From Martelella lutilitoris (lineage in GTDB: Bacteria > Pseudomonadota > Alphaproteobacteria > Rhizobiales > Rhizobiaceae), in contig NZ_CP066786.1 in NCBI RefSeq assembly GCF_016598595.1, forward strand, positions 2,627,501 through 2,691,500: a stretch of 64,000 nucleotides of DNA, in the 5' to 3' direction. The notes beneath the pieces are model-generated. The model was not told where the DNA came from. It searched no databases and was given only the letters and a program-made list of their open reading frames with translations. Below are positions 29,876 to 39,245 of this stretch, in pieces (the first letter of the stretch is position 1; the number at the start of each line of letters is the position of its first letter). The position numbers and the translations under genes are program-made.

Positions 29876-30655
29876 TCAGTCGCCGGCCTCGCGCGCGAGG
29901 AATTCCAGAACGGCCTTCTTGAACACCTTGTCGCCGACGGCCAGCATGTGGTCGCGGTTGGGAATATCGAGCGCGATGGCGTTCTGCATCTGCCCTGCCA
30001 GCGTCTGCGGCGAGCCCGCCAGATCGTCCTTGGTGCCGACGCCGATCAGCGTCGGCGCGGCGATCTTTCCGATCTCCCCGCGCGCAATGTTCTGGCGGGA
30101 GGTCTCGATGCAGGCGGCAAGGGCCAGGCGGTCGCTCTTCGTCTGGTCGGCAAAGGCGCGGAACATGCGGCCCTTCTCGTCGGCAACGTCATCGAGCGAG
30201 GGCGCCCTCAGGGCCGCCGCGATCGCGTCCCAGTCGCCCACCCCGTCGCAAAGGCCGATGCCGAGACCGCCGAAAACGAGCGAGCGCACCTTTTGCGGAT
30301 GGGCGAGCGCCAGATAGGCCGAAATCCGCGCGCCCATGGAATAGCCCATCACATGGGCGCTCTCGAGCCCGAGATGCTCGAGCAGCGCGGCAGCGTCGCC
30401 GGCCATCAGCGCCGGATAATAGACCTCGGGGTCATGCGGCTTGTCGCTTTGGCCGTGGCCGCGATTGTCGATCGCGATCACCCGGTAGCCGGCATCGCCA
30501 AGCGTTTTCAGCCAGCCCGGATGCACCCAGTTGACCGCCGCCGTCGAGGCAAAGCCGTGGATCAGCAGCACCGGCGCGCCCGCGCCCTCATCGAAAAAGG
30601 CGAGTTCGAGCCCGTCATGTTCAAACGATCTGAACTGCGGAAGGTTGAGGTTCAT
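29876..30655 (-). CDS. Alpha/beta-fold hydrolase
   Basis: The 259-residue cytosolic hydrolase has the complete triad context: LLIHGFAS oxyanion region, DNRGHGQSDKP, nucleophile Ser106 in GYSMG, an acid in GVGTKDD and the His in NRDHML. The substrate is unknown; relatives include esterases and 3-oxoadipate enol-lactonase-like proteins. ATG 30655 has a GGAG ribosome binding site located over the alternative upstream ATG at 30670. Confidence 0.9.
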   Translation of the reverse strand: MNLNLPQFRSFEHDGLELAFFDEGAGAPVLLIHGFASTAAVNWVHPGWLKTLGDAGYRVIAIDNRGHGQSDKPHDPEVYYPALMAGDAAALLEHLGLESAHVMGYSMGARISAYLALAHPQKVRSLVFGGLGIGLCDGVGDWDAIAAALRAPSLDDVADEKGRMFRAFADQTKSDRLALAACIETSRQNIARGEIGKIAAPTLIGVGTKDDLAGSPQTLAGQMQNAIALDIPNRDHMLAVGDKVFKKAVLEFLAREAGD

Positions 30656-30802
30656 CGCGGCCGTCTCCATTGTCGACTTCTGCCCGAAAGGCCCCGGCAA
30701 AAGGGTGGTTCAAAACCGCCCGCCATCGCAATTCGGGTACTACACATTTGCCGCGAAGAGTTATAGTGTCCGGGCCGAAAGCTCAAGGAACCGGAGACAA
30801 TT

Positions 30803-31048
30803 ATGGCTGGCCACGCGATCGCCCATTTCAAGAATGACGAAGGACACAGGACCATCGAGATCGGCGTCAAGGAATTCATGTGCGTCGGCGCATCCGCACC
30901 GTTCGACCATCCGCATATCTTCATCGACATGGGCGATGACGAGGAGGCGGTCTGTTCCTATTGCTCGACGCTCTACAAGTTCTCGCCGGCCCTTCACGGC
31001 GAAGAGACCAACCCGCCCGGCTGCGCCTACCGCGTCGACGCCGCCTGA
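30803..31048 (+). CDS. CHCC-type zinc-finger domain protein
   Basis: This 81-residue protein carries the zf-CHCC motif shared with the NDUFS6 accessory subunit of respiratory complex I. Cys27, the DHPHIF segment (His36/His38) and the pair Cys51-x-x-Cys54 form the probable zinc site. In alphaproteobacteria such proteins are candidates for complex I assembly or stability. A GGAG ribosome binding site precedes the ATG. It is followed 58 bases later by the FAD monooxygenase. Confidence 0.88.
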   Translation: MAGHAIAHFKNDEGHRTIEIGVKEFMCVGASAPFDHPHIFIDMGDDEEAVCSYCSTLYKFSPALHGEETNPPGCAYRVDAA

Positions 31049-31106
31049 CCTAGCCCTCGGTTAGCGCCAGTCTCGTCATGGCGCGGCGACGGGTCGGGAG
31101 GAGAAG

Positions 31107-32276
31107 ATGACGATTTCACACGCAGCCATTGTCGGCGCCGGCATTTCCGGACTGACGGCCGCTCTGGCGCTTGCCCGGCACGGCATTTCCAGCGAGATCT
31201 TCGAGCAGGCGGACGCGCTCGCCGAAGTCGGCGCCGGCCTGCAGATTTCTCCCAATGCCTCGCGCTGCCTGGCGAAGATCGGCGTTCTCGGCCGGCTCGA
31301 GGGCCAGTGGCGGGAGCCGAAGAAAGTGGCGCTGGCCTCGGGCCTGACCCTGAAGGAGCTCGCGCACGTTCCCGTCGGCGAAGCGCGCAAGCGCTGGGGC
31401 GCGCCCTATGGCACGCTGCACCGCGCGACGCTGCAGTCGGCGCTCAAACACGCCGTCGCGGATGAACCGCTCGCAACCCTCAGGCTCGGCGCCCGCATCG
31501 ACAAGGCAAACAGGGCAACGCTTTCCGGCAGAACGGAAAAACCCGCCGATGTCATCATCTGCGCCGATGGTGTGTGGTCGCACAGCCGACGGCAGATCAA
31601 GGGGGCGCCGGAAGCGCGCTTTTCCGGCAACATCGCCTGGCGTTTCGTCCTCTCTTCCGAAGACGCGCCCGGTTTTCTCGAGCGCGACAGCGTGACCGCT
31701 TTCATGGGGCCGATGGCCCACCTCGTCGCCTATCCGCTGCGCGATGTCGGCGGCTTCAACCTCGTCGCCATCGCCGCCGGCGCAAGCGCCGGGGAAGCCT
31801 GGCACACCGAGGTCGACAGCAGCTGGAAAATGGCGCTGGAACGCCACTTCAAGGGCTGGAACCCGGAGCTGACCCGGCTGTTTTCCGCCGACAAGCCAAC
31901 CTTCTGGCCACTTTACGAGGCGGGCGAAGGCAACTGGCACAACGGCAGCGACACAATCGTGATCGGCGATGCCGCCCACGCGCTGATGCCGTTTTCCGCG
32001 CAAGGGGCGGCGATGGCAATCGAGGACGGTTTCGAATTGGCCGCCTTCCTCGCCGGCATGGAAGCACCCCAGGCCTTCGAGGCCTTCGTCGCCCATCGCA
32101 AGCCGCGCCTTGCGGCGCTGCGCAAGCGCACCAGCTTCAACAAGTTCGCCTATCACGCGTCAGGTCCGATCAGAATCGGCCGCGATATCGTGCTGAAACT
32201 GCGTTCTCCCGAGACGCTCGCCGGCGAACTTGACTGGCTCTATGGCTATCACGCTTACGGGCTCGACCGGATCTGA
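31107..32276 (+). CDS. FAD-dependent monooxygenase (aromatic hydroxylase type)
   Basis: The 389-residue flavoprotein has a Rossmann GAGISGL (residues 10-16), a middle ADGVWSHSR (the DG motif) and GDAAHALMPFSAQGAAMAIEDG binding the FAD ribityl chain. It belongs to the salicylate hydroxylase / UbiH-like class A monooxygenases; the substrate is unknown. Its ribosome binding site is unusually strong, GGGAGGAG at 31096-31103. It is complementary to the loops of the anti-SD small RNA at 51099-51223, which makes this gene a predicted target. Confidence 0.9.
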   Translation: MTISHAAIVGAGISGLTAALALARHGISSEIFEQADALAEVGAGLQISPNASRCLAKIGVLGRLEGQWREPKKVALASGLTLKELAHVPVGEARKRWGAPYGTLHRATLQSALKHAVADEPLATLRLGARIDKANRATLSGRTEKPADVIICADGVWSHSRRQIKGAPEARFSGNIAWRFVLSSEDAPGFLERDSVTAFMGPMAHLVAYPLRDVGGFNLVAIAAGASAGEAWHTEVDSSWKMALERHFKGWNPELTRLFSADKPTFWPLYEAGEGNWHNGSDTIVIGDAAHALMPFSAQGAAMAIEDGFELAAFLAGMEAPQAFEAFVAHRKPRLAALRKRTSFNKFAYHASGPIRIGRDIVLKLRSPETLAGELDWLYGYHAYGLDRI

Positions 32277-32371
32277 GACCGGTGCGCGCCGAGAGGCGCG
32301 ACATTTCGTTCATCCCCGTTTCAGCCCTGCTGGTCTAGACTGGTTCTCATCGCCCAACGGGGAGCAGAAAC

Positions 32372-33052
32372 ATGAAATTCCGCGCCTTCATAACCTCAAC
32401 CGGCCTCGCACTCGCCGCGACGCTTTTCGCCGTTCAGGCCGAGGCCCAGTCGGTCAACGCTTATGCGACGACCAGCGTCAACCTGCGTGCCGGCCCGTCA
32501 ACCTCCTATCCGGTGGTCACCGTCGTGCCGGCGGGCGCGGCGATCGCCAATAATGGCTGCCTTGCCGACTACAGCTGGTGCGACGTGTCCTACGCCAGCT
32601 ATCGCGGATGGCTTGCCGCGCGCTACATGAAAGTGACCTATCAGGGTCAACGCCAGGTGCTGACGCCGGGAATAGCCTTTGCCACCGGCATCGCGATCAC
32701 CGCCTTCTCCCAGTCCTACTGGAACAATTACTATCGCGGCTATCCCTGGTACGGGACCTGGAACCGCTACCCGCCGCCGCCGCCGCCGAGGCCTTACCTG
32801 CCGCCGCCCGGCTGGCGCGCACCGCCGGGATGGGGCGGACCGCCGCCCGGATGGCGCGCGCCGCCCGGTTACCGTCCGGGCTGGGGTGCACCACCGCCGC
32901 GCCGGCCGCCACCGCATGCAGCACCGCCGCCGCCGCACCGTCCGCCGCCCGGTGTGCGCCCGCCCTATTATGGCCCGGGACCCGTGCGGCCCGGCCCCGC
33001 GATGCGACCCGGCGAACGCCACTTTGGCGAAAGACGCTTCGACCGCCGCTGA
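32372..33052 (+). CDS. Exported SH3-domain protein with a Pro/Gly-rich tail
   Basis: The 226-residue secreted protein has a signal peptide (cleavage near VQAEAQS) and a bacterial SH3 domain from about 27 to 92 (ATTSVNLRAGPSTSYPVV, YRGWLAARYMKV) that often binds peptidoglycan peptides. A short hydrophobic stretch near 100-115 follows, then about 85 residues dominated by Pro, Gly, Arg and Trp in PPGW-type repeats. The tail is low complexity, so the frame deserves care, but it is in phase with the SH3 domain and ends just before a terminator. It may be a cell-wall or surface protein. Confidence 0.85.
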   Translation: MKFRAFITSTGLALAATLFAVQAEAQSVNAYATTSVNLRAGPSTSYPVVTVVPAGAAIANNGCLADYSWCDVSYASYRGWLAARYMKVTYQGQRQVLTPGIAFATGIAITAFSQSYWNNYYRGYPWYGTWNRYPPPPPPRPYLPPPGWRAPPGWGGPPPGWRAPPGYRPGWGAPPPRRPPPHAAPPPPHRPPPGVRPPYYGPGPVRPGPAMRPGERHFGERRFDRR

Positions 33053-33060
33053 AACAGGCA

Positions 33061-33097
33061 AGCCGGCCGCCCTTCCCGGGCCGCCGGCTTTTTTTTT
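33061..33097 (+). terminator. Intrinsic terminator of the SH3-protein gene
   Basis: The outer stem AGCCGGC/GCCGGCT with inner GC pairs is followed by nine T residues, starting 9 bases after the SH3 gene's stop codon. Confidence 0.88.
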
Positions 33098-33110
33098 GCC
33101 GTAAACAGTC

Positions 33111-34298
33111 CTAAGTCGCGGCCGCGGCGGCCAGACCCTTTTCCAGATCCGCCTTCAGGTCCTCGACATCTTCCAGCCCGATATGCAGGCGAATGACCGG
33201 GCCGTCCTGCGGCGCGGTGCAGACCGTGCGGTTCGACAGGTTCACCGGCACGGCGAGCGATTCGTAGCCGCCCCAGGAATAGCCGATCCCGAAAATGTCG
33301 AGCGCATCGAGGAAGGCGTGCTGGCGCGCCCTGAACGCGCCCTCCTCCGCCTTCAGCACGAAGGAAAACAGACCGCTGGCGCCGGTGAAATCACGCTTCC
33401 AGATATCGTGGCCGGGAAAGGACGGCAGGGCGGGGTGAAGAACGCGGGAGACCTCCGGCCGTTCCTCCAGCCAGAGCGCCACCGCAAGCGCGCTTTTCTG
33501 GTGATGGGCCAGCCTGACGCCCATGGTGCGCAGACCGCGCAGGATCTGGTAGCTGTCATCGGGCGCGGCGCACATGCCGGTCCAGGTGTAATGCTCCTCC
33601 AACTGCCTGAAACAGCGCGCGTTGGCCGACGCGGTTCCCATCAGAACATCGGAATGGCCGGAGGGGTATTTCGTGGCGGCGTTGAGCGAGAGGTCGACGC
33701 CGAAATCGAGCGGTTTGAAATAGAGCGGCGTCGCCCAGGTATTGTCCATCGAGACGATCGCGCCCCTGGCATGGGCGAGCTCCGACAGCGCCCGGATATC
33801 CTGCATCTCGAACGTGTTCGAACCCGGCGCTTCGGTGTGGAAGATGCGGGTATTGGGCCTGAACATCTTCTCGACCTCGAGGCCCAGAGCGGGGTGGTAA
33901 TAATCAACCTCGACCCCCATGCGGGTCAGGACGTTGTCGGCGAAGCGGCGCGCCGGATCATAGACCGAATCGACGATCAGGATGTGGTCTCCTGGCGCAA
34001 GAAAGGCAAGCCAGGGCATGGTGATCGAGGCGAGGCCGGATGGGTAAAGCAGCGTCCCGGCGGCGTTCTCGATCTCGTTCAGCGCCGCGCAGAGCGCGTC
34101 GGTCGTCGGCGTGCCATGGGTTCCGTAGGTGTATTTCTGCGAACCGCCGACAGCCGTTTTCGCATCCGGAAACAGCACCGTGGATGCATGCACGACCGGC
34201 GGATTGACGAAACCGTGGAACGATCCCGGATCATGGCCCGTGTGAGCGAGAATGGTGTTGTCTCCGGCCTTTTTGCCGGCGGTCTTTTGAAAAGCCAT
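33111..34298 (-). CDS. metC: Cystathionine beta-lyase
   Basis: This PLP enzyme cleaves cystathionine to homocysteine, pyruvate and ammonia in methionine synthesis. The roughly 395-residue product is of the Cys/Met metabolism fold: YTYGTHGTPTTDAL (Tyr and Arg/His contact PLP), MDNTWATPLYF and the PLP Lys210 in NAATKYPSGHSD. SYSWGGYESLAVP closes the active site. ATGs at 34304 and 34298 are both possible; a GCGGA ribosome binding site is better spaced for 34298. It is divergent from aapJ, a neighbourhood I recall from rhizobia. Confidence 0.93.
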   Translation of the reverse strand: MAFQKTAGKKAGDNTILAHTGHDPGSFHGFVNPPVVHASTVLFPDAKTAVGGSQKYTYGTHGTPTTDALCAALNEIENAAGTLLYPSGLASITMPWLAFLAPGDHILIVDSVYDPARRFADNVLTRMGVEVDYYHPALGLEVEKMFRPNTRIFHTEAPGSNTFEMQDIRALSELAHARGAIVSMDNTWATPLYFKPLDFGVDLSLNAATKYPSGHSDVLMGTASANARCFRQLEEHYTWTGMCAAPDDSYQILRGLRTMGVRLAHHQKSALAVALWLEERPEVSRVLHPALPSFPGHDIWKRDFTGASGLFSFVLKAEEGAFRARQHAFLDALDIFGIGYSWGGYESLAVPVNLSNRTVCTAPQDGPVIRLHIGLEDVEDLKADLEKGLAAAAAT

Positions 34299-34666
34299 GA
34301 TCATGTTCCGCTGAGTTGAGGACGGTGCAGTCGCGCGCCTGTTTTGAATCGTCGTTTCCGGCCGGTCAAGCCGCAAAGAGGAAAACCAAATTACGACTAA
34401 AGGATTAGACTAATGAAAGGAAACCCTGCCCGAATTACCAGCATAAAATTGCCCATAATTTGCCGCCTTGCCCATTTTTTGAACGAAAACGGACGTTTTT
34501 CACAAAATCAGACCATTTTTCGGAGGCGAGTATTGACCATCTGGAAAATTACGACTGAGATACTCAGGCTCGCACCGAGGGGTTTGCGGGCAGTTGTCGC
34601 TGCTTGACCGTAGGCTACGGCCAAAGGGACAACTTCAAGTTTTAACGATAAACAAAGGTTGGGAAA
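34299..34666. promoter_or_regulatory. metC-aapJ divergent regulatory region with repeated motifs
   Basis: This region is AT-rich for this genome and has no gene I accept. Two exact copies of TTGCCCAT occur at 34449-34456 and 34468-34475, 19 bases apart, about two helical turns. An 11-base direct repeat AAATTACGACT occurs at 34388-34398 and 34546-34556. Both are candidate regulator sites for the aap operon, which in rhizobia responds to nitrogen status. I see no convincing sigma54 site. Confidence 0.45.
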
Positions 34667-35695
34667 ATGAAAAAGACGATTCTGTCTGCCGCGGTCGGCG
34701 CAGTGGTCTTGGGTCTTGGCGCCCAGGGCGCCGCGGCCGCGACACTTGACGACGTGAAGTCAAAGGGAAGTCTGACTTGCGGCGTCAGCACAGGCCTGCA
34801 AGGCTTTTCCGCGCCCGACAACGAGGGGAACTGGTCCGGTCTGGACGTCGAATATTGCCGGGCCATCGCCGCCGCCATCTTCGGCGACCCGGACAAGGTG
34901 AATTTCGTGGCCCTGACGGCCACCGACCGTTTCCCGGCGCTGCAGTCCGGCGAAGTCGACGTGCTGAGCCGCAACACGACCTGGACGCTGTCGCGCGACA
35001 CCTCGCTCGGCCTCGATTTCCGCACCGTCAACTATTATGACGGCCAGGGCTTCATGGTGCCGAAGGATCTCGGCGTCTCGTCGGCCAAGGAGCTTTCCGG
35101 CGCCGCCGTTTGCGTGCAGTCCGGCACCACCACCGAGCTCAACCTCGCCGACTACTTCTCGGCCAACGGCATGGACTACAACCCGGTTGTTTACGAACAG
35201 CTCGAGGACGTCAACAACGCCTTCAACCAGGGCCGTTGCGACGTCTACACCACCGACCAGTCGGGCCTTTACGCGATCCGCCTGACGCTCACCGATCCGG
35301 ACAACTACGTGATCCTGCCGGAGATCATCTCGAAAGAGCCGCTCGGGCCGGCGGTCCGCCAGGGCGATGACCAGTGGGGCGATATCGTATCGTGGGTTCA
35401 TTTCGCGATGCTGAATGCCGAAGAATTCGGCATCACTTCGGAAAACATCGACGAAATGGTCGAGACCTCCGACAACCCGGGGATCAAGCGCCTTCTCGGC
35501 ACTGAAACCGACAGCAAGCTCGGCGCCGACCTCGGTCTCGACGAGAAGTGGGCCTACAACGTCGTCAAGCTCGTCGGCAATTACGGCGAAGTCTTCGACA
35601 AGACCGTCGGCGCGGGAAGCCCGCTGAAGATCGATCGCGGCCTGAACGCCCTGTGGACCGATGGCGGCCTGCAGTACGGTCCGCCGATCCGCTAA
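34667..35695 (+). CDS. aapJ: General L-amino-acid ABC transporter, periplasmic binding protein AapJ
   Basis: This is the solute receptor of the broad-range amino-acid permease of rhizobia. The 342-residue product has a signal peptide (cleavage near AAAATLDD) and the periplasmic binding protein family 3 fold: GSLTCGVSTGLQGFS, the domain I ligand region NTTWTLSRDTSLGLDF, and CVQSGTTTELNLADYF. The C-terminal half keeps the DWGD-like QWGDIVSWV. It is the first and most 5' gene of aapJQMP, with a 106-base gap before aapQ, as often seen where the receptor is made in excess. Confidence 0.96.
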   Translation: MKKTILSAAVGAVVLGLGAQGAAAATLDDVKSKGSLTCGVSTGLQGFSAPDNEGNWSGLDVEYCRAIAAAIFGDPDKVNFVALTATDRFPALQSGEVDVLSRNTTWTLSRDTSLGLDFRTVNYYDGQGFMVPKDLGVSSAKELSGAAVCVQSGTTTELNLADYFSANGMDYNPVVYEQLEDVNNAFNQGRCDVYTTDQSGLYAIRLTLTDPDNYVILPEIISKEPLGPAVRQGDDQWGDIVSWVHFAMLNAEEFGITSENIDEMVETSDNPGIKRLLGTETDSKLGADLGLDEKWAYNVVKLVGNYGEVFDKTVGAGSPLKIDRGLNALWTDGGLQYGPPIR

Positions 35696-35801
35696 GGCAA
35701 GTTGTTGACAATCTGAAAACGGGCGCATGGCGGAAACCCGCCATGCGCCGACAAGAACAAGAACCCTTTCGGGCAACAATTTTCCGGTAACCGGGGAACA
35801 C

Positions 35802-36995
35802 ATGGCTGACACGACAAGCAACGCTTCCTTTGGGGAGTCGCGGGTTGCCGCACTTCTATACAGTCCCGCCGTCAGAGGTTTCGTCTACCAGTTGGTGACG
35901 GTCATTCTGGTCGTCGGATTTGTCTGGTGGGTCGCAGACAACACCATCACGAACCTTCAGAACGCCGGCATCGCATCCGGTTTCAGCTTTCTCGACAGTC
36001 GCGCCGGCTTCGACATCGCGCAGACGCCGATCGCCTACAACAACGACATGACCTATGGCCGGGCGCTTGTCGTCGGCATCATCAATACGGTCATCGTCTC
36101 GGTGGCGGGCATCATCACCGCGACAATCGTCGGCTTTATTGTGGGGATCGGACGGCTTTCCTCGAACTGGCTGATCGCAAGACTAAGCGAGATCTATGTC
36201 GAGATATTCCGCAATATTCCGCCACTGCTCGTCATCTTCTTCTTCTACACCGGCGTTCTGTCATTGCTGCCTGCGGCGCGCGACTCGCTCGCCCTGCCGT
36301 TCGACATCTATCTCAACAATCGCGGTCTGGCCTTTCCCACCCCGATCTTCGGGCCCGGTTCCTGGCTGATGGCCGCCGCACTGGTTGTGGCGATTGCCGC
36401 CGTCATCGGCATTGCCACCTGGGCCAAGCGCCGCCAGATGGCAACCGGCCAGCAGTTTCCGGTTGTCAGAACCGCCATCGCCATCCTGATCCTGCTGCCG
36501 CTTGGCGCCTATTTCGCCGCCGGCATGCCCATCACCTTTGACATCCCGGTCAAGGGCCGCTTCAACCTTGCAGGCGGCGCCGTGATCGGACCGGAATTCA
36601 TGTCGCTCTATCTGGCGCTCTCGCTCTATACCGCAGCCTTCATGGCGGAGACGATCCGCGGCGGCATTCTGGGCGTTGCCAAGGGCCAGACGGAGGCCGC
36701 ATCGGCCCTCGGCCTGCATCCGCGCAAGGTCACCCGGCTCATCGTCGTGCCCCAGGCGATGCGGATCATCATTCCGCCGCTGACATCCGAATATCTGAGC
36801 CTGACCAAGAACTCGTCGCTCGCCGTCGCGATCGGCTACGCCGATATCGTCGCCGTCGGCAAAACGGTCCTCAACCAGACCGGACAGGCTGTCGAGGTCG
36901 TGACGATCTGGATGATCATCTATCTCACCCTGTCAATCCTGACATCGATCTTCATGAACTGGTTCAATGCCAAGATGGCCCTGGTGGAGAGATAA
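35802..36995 (+). CDS. aapQ: General L-amino-acid ABC transporter permease AapQ
   Basis: This 397-residue inner-membrane subunit has about eight helices. It is longer than most His/Glu/Gln/Arg permeases because of the extra N-terminal segments typical of AapQ. The ABC-contacting EAA loop is [23 protein letters not shown] near residue 285. The ATG at 35802 has a GGGGAA ribosome binding site; the frame opens upstream without similarity. One base separates its stop from the aapM start. Confidence 0.95.
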   Translation: MADTTSNASFGESRVAALLYSPAVRGFVYQLVTVILVVGFVWWVADNTITNLQNAGIASGFSFLDSRAGFDIAQTPIAYNNDMTYGRALVVGIINTVIVSVAGIITATIVGFIVGIGRLSSNWLIARLSEIYVEIFRNIPPLLVIFFFYTGVLSLLPAARDSLALPFDIYLNNRGLAFPTPIFGPGSWLMAAALVVAIAAVIGIATWAKRRQMATGQQFPVVRTAIAILILLPLGAYFAAGMPITFDIPVKGRFNLAGGAVIGPEFMSLYLALSLYTAAFMAETIRGGILGVAKGQTEAASALGLHPRKVTRLIVVPQAMRIIIPPLTSEYLSLTKNSSLAVAIGYADIVAVGKTVLNQTGQAVEVVTIWMIIYLTLSILTSIFMNWFNAKMALVER

Positions 36996-36996
36996 G

Positions 36997-38151
36997 ATGG
37001 CGCAAGATGTGGCTTATGTCCGAAAGGAAATGCAGGCGCAGCAGCCTGCGCCGAAGAAAGAAGGCACCGCAATCCAGTGGCTGAGGTCCAACCTTTTCGC
37101 CACCCCCAAGGATGCGGTCCTCACCGTCATTGCCATTATCTTTCTGGTCTGGGCCGTCCCGCCCATCGTCGAATGGCTGTTCATCAACGCCGCCTGGACC
37201 GGGACCGATCGCGCGGCCTGCGCCACCATCGCCCAGGGCGGCGTCAAGCCTGACGGATGGAGCGGGGCCTGCTGGGCCTTCATCGGCAACAAGATGGATC
37301 AGATCATATTCGGCCGGTATCCGGACGCCGAACTCTGGCGCCCGATTCTCGTCGGCGCGGTATTCACCATCCTGCTGATCCCGATGCTGATGCCGAAGGC
37401 GCCGTACAAGGCATGGAACGCGTTTCTGCTGTTCCTGGCGTTGCCCTTCGTCTCCTTCTTCATCCTGTATGGCGGCGTTTTCGGCCTTCCGGTTGTCGAT
37501 ACCTCGGATTGGGGCGGGCTGATGGTGACGCTGATCCTGTCCTATTTCGCGATCGCGGTATCGCTGCCGTTCGGCATCCTGCTGGCGCTTGGCCGGCGTT
37601 CGAGGCTGCCGGTGGTTCGCACGCTCTGCATCATGTTCATCGAAGTGGTGCGCGGCGTGCCGCTGATCACGATCCTGTTCATGGCGAGCGTGATGCTGCC
37701 GCTGTTCCTGCCCGAAGGCATGACGATCAACAAGTTCCTGCGCGCGATCGTCGGCGTGTCGCTGTTCATCTCCGCCTATATGGCCGAGGTGATCCGAGGC
37801 GGCCTGCAGGCGATGCCCAAGGGCCAGTTCGAGGGCGCGGCATCGCTTGGCCTGGGCTACTGGCAGACAACGCGGCTGGTCATTCTGCCGCAGGCCATCA
37901 AGCTGGTCATTCCGTCGATCGTCAACCAGTTCATCTCGATCTTCAAGGACACCTCGCTGGTCTCGATCATCGGCATGTTCGATCTGCTCGGCATCATCAA
38001 GTTCAACTTCACCGACTCCACCTGGGCCTCGCCCGTTACCCCGATCACCGGCCTCTTGTTCGCCGGTTTCGTTTTCTGGGTCTTCTGCTTCGGCATGTCG
38101 CGCTATTCCAACTTCATGGAACGCCACCTGGACACCGGACACAGAAGTTAG
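36997..38151 (+). CDS. aapM: General L-amino-acid ABC transporter permease AapM
   Basis: This is the 384-residue partner permease of AapQ. A charged N-terminus is followed by multiple helices and the EAA loop [23 protein letters not shown] near residue 265. [31 protein letters not shown] is the conserved start of the permease domain. The start at 36997 follows a GGTGGAGAG ribosome binding site inside the end of aapQ. Together AapQ and AapM form the membrane channel of the importer. Confidence 0.95.
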   Translation: MAQDVAYVRKEMQAQQPAPKKEGTAIQWLRSNLFATPKDAVLTVIAIIFLVWAVPPIVEWLFINAAWTGTDRAACATIAQGGVKPDGWSGACWAFIGNKMDQIIFGRYPDAELWRPILVGAVFTILLIPMLMPKAPYKAWNAFLLFLALPFVSFFILYGGVFGLPVVDTSDWGGLMVTLILSYFAIAVSLPFGILLALGRRSRLPVVRTLCIMFIEVVRGVPLITILFMASVMLPLFLPEGMTINKFLRAIVGVSLFISAYMAEVIRGGLQAMPKGQFEGAASLGLGYWQTTRLVILPQAIKLVIPSIVNQFISIFKDTSLVSIIGMFDLLGIIKFNFTDSTWASPVTPITGLLFAGFVFWVFCFGMSRYSNFMERHLDTGHRS

Positions 38152-38169
38152 CTTTTTGAGGACACTGAC

Positions 38170-38952
38170 ATGACGACTACAGAGACTGTAGACACATCCC
38201 ATATGATCGTCTCGGAAACCGAAGTCGCGATCGACATGATCAACGTCAACAAGTGGTACGGCGATTTCCACGTCCTGCGCGACATCAACCTGAGGGTGAT
38301 GAAGGGCGAGCGCATCGTCATTGCCGGGCCGTCAGGCTCCGGCAAGTCGACGATGATCCGCTGCATCAACCGGCTGGAAGAGCATCAGAAGGGCAATATC
38401 ATCGTCGATGATATCGAGCTGACCGACGACCTGAAGAAGATCGACGAGATCCGTCGCGAGGTCGGCATGGTGTTCCAGCACTTCAACCTCTTCCCGCATC
38501 TGACGATCCTGGAGAACTGCACGCTGGCGCCGATCTGGGTGCGCAAGATGCCGAAGAAGGAGGCGGAGGAAATCGCGATGCACTACCTGACCCGGGTGAA
38601 AATTCCCGAGCAGGCGGACAAATATCCGGGCCAGCTTTCCGGCGGCCAGCAGCAGCGCGTGGCGATCGCCCGCTCGCTGTGCATGAGCCCGAAGATCATG
38701 CTGTTCGACGAACCGACCTCGGCGCTCGACCCGGAAATGATCAAGGAAGTGCTCGACACCATGGTCGGCCTTGCCGAGGAAGGCATGACCATGCTGTGCG
38801 TGACCCATGAAATGGGCTTCGCCCGCCAGGTCGCCAACCGCGTGATCTTCATGGACCAGGGCCAGATCGTCGAACAGAATTCGCCGCACGAATTCTTCGA
38901 CAACCCGCAGCACGAGCGCACCAAGCTGTTCCTGAGCCAGATTTTGCACTGA
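38170..38952 (+). CDS. aapP: General L-amino-acid ABC transporter ATP-binding protein AapP
   Basis: This 260-residue ATPase powers the Aap importer. Walker A is GPSGSGKS (residues 53-60), followed by the Q-loop [17 protein letters not shown], signature LSGGQQQR, Walker [15 protein letters not shown] and the switch His in VTHEMGFA. About 20 residues precede the ABC core. It closes the operon and is followed by an intrinsic terminator. Confidence 0.96.
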   Translation: MTTTETVDTSHMIVSETEVAIDMINVNKWYGDFHVLRDINLRVMKGERIVIAGPSGSGKSTMIRCINRLEEHQKGNIIVDDIELTDDLKKIDEIRREVGMVFQHFNLFPHLTILENCTLAPIWVRKMPKKEAEEIAMHYLTRVKIPEQADKYPGQLSGGQQQRVAIARSLCMSPKIMLFDEPTSALDPEMIKEVLDTMVGLAEEGMTMLCVTHEMGFARQVANRVIFMDQGQIVEQNSPHEFFDNPQHERTKLFLSQILH

Positions 38953-38983
38953 GGCGAGACGACAGCAGAGCGAGATGGAAAAG

Positions 38984-39007
38984 GCGGGCTTGGCGGCCCG
39001 CTTTTTT
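38984..39007 (+). terminator. Intrinsic terminator of the aapJQMP operon
   Basis: A 6-bp GC stem (GCGGGC/GCCCGC) with a 6-base loop followed by six T residues lies about 30 bases after aapP. Confidence 0.85.
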
Positions 39008-39064
39008 GGTGGCGACAAAGCCTAAAAAGGCAGTGGTCGTGATCTCATTCGACCGCCCCTCAAG

Positions 39065-39210
39065 CGTCATGCTCGGACTTGATCCGAGCATCCAGGCAAT
39101 CTAACGCATTGATCTCAATAGTCTTCTTCAGCCTTTTATCGGGCGGACTGGATCCTCGGGTCAAGCCCGAGGATGACCCGGATTGGGTGGGAGGTCTGTC
39201 AGCAGTCTGA
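39065..39210. repeat. Degenerate copy of a palindrome-bearing dispersed repeat (REP/MITE-like)
   Basis: Two REP-type palindromes with 9-base arms and 5-base centres are seen: ATGCTCGGA/TCCGAGCAT (39069-39091) and ATCCTCGGG/CCCGAGGAT (39152-39174). The right end, read on the minus strand from 39210, starts TCAGACTGCTGACAGACC and matches the left terminus of the element at 55708 at 14 of 18 positions. I cannot find the opposite terminus, so this looks like a truncated or decayed copy, inverted relative to the other. It fills the gap between aapP and the DUF1489 gene. Confidence 0.75.
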
Positions 39211-39245
39211 AGGCGGACTCCGCAACCCGGTTGTCTATCGCCGGC

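Noticed and set aside
34413..34607. Open frame of 64 codons upstream of aapJ
   Set aside because: It lies in the AT-rich promoter region, has no clear ribosome binding site or family, and overlaps the direct repeats; more likely regulatory DNA.
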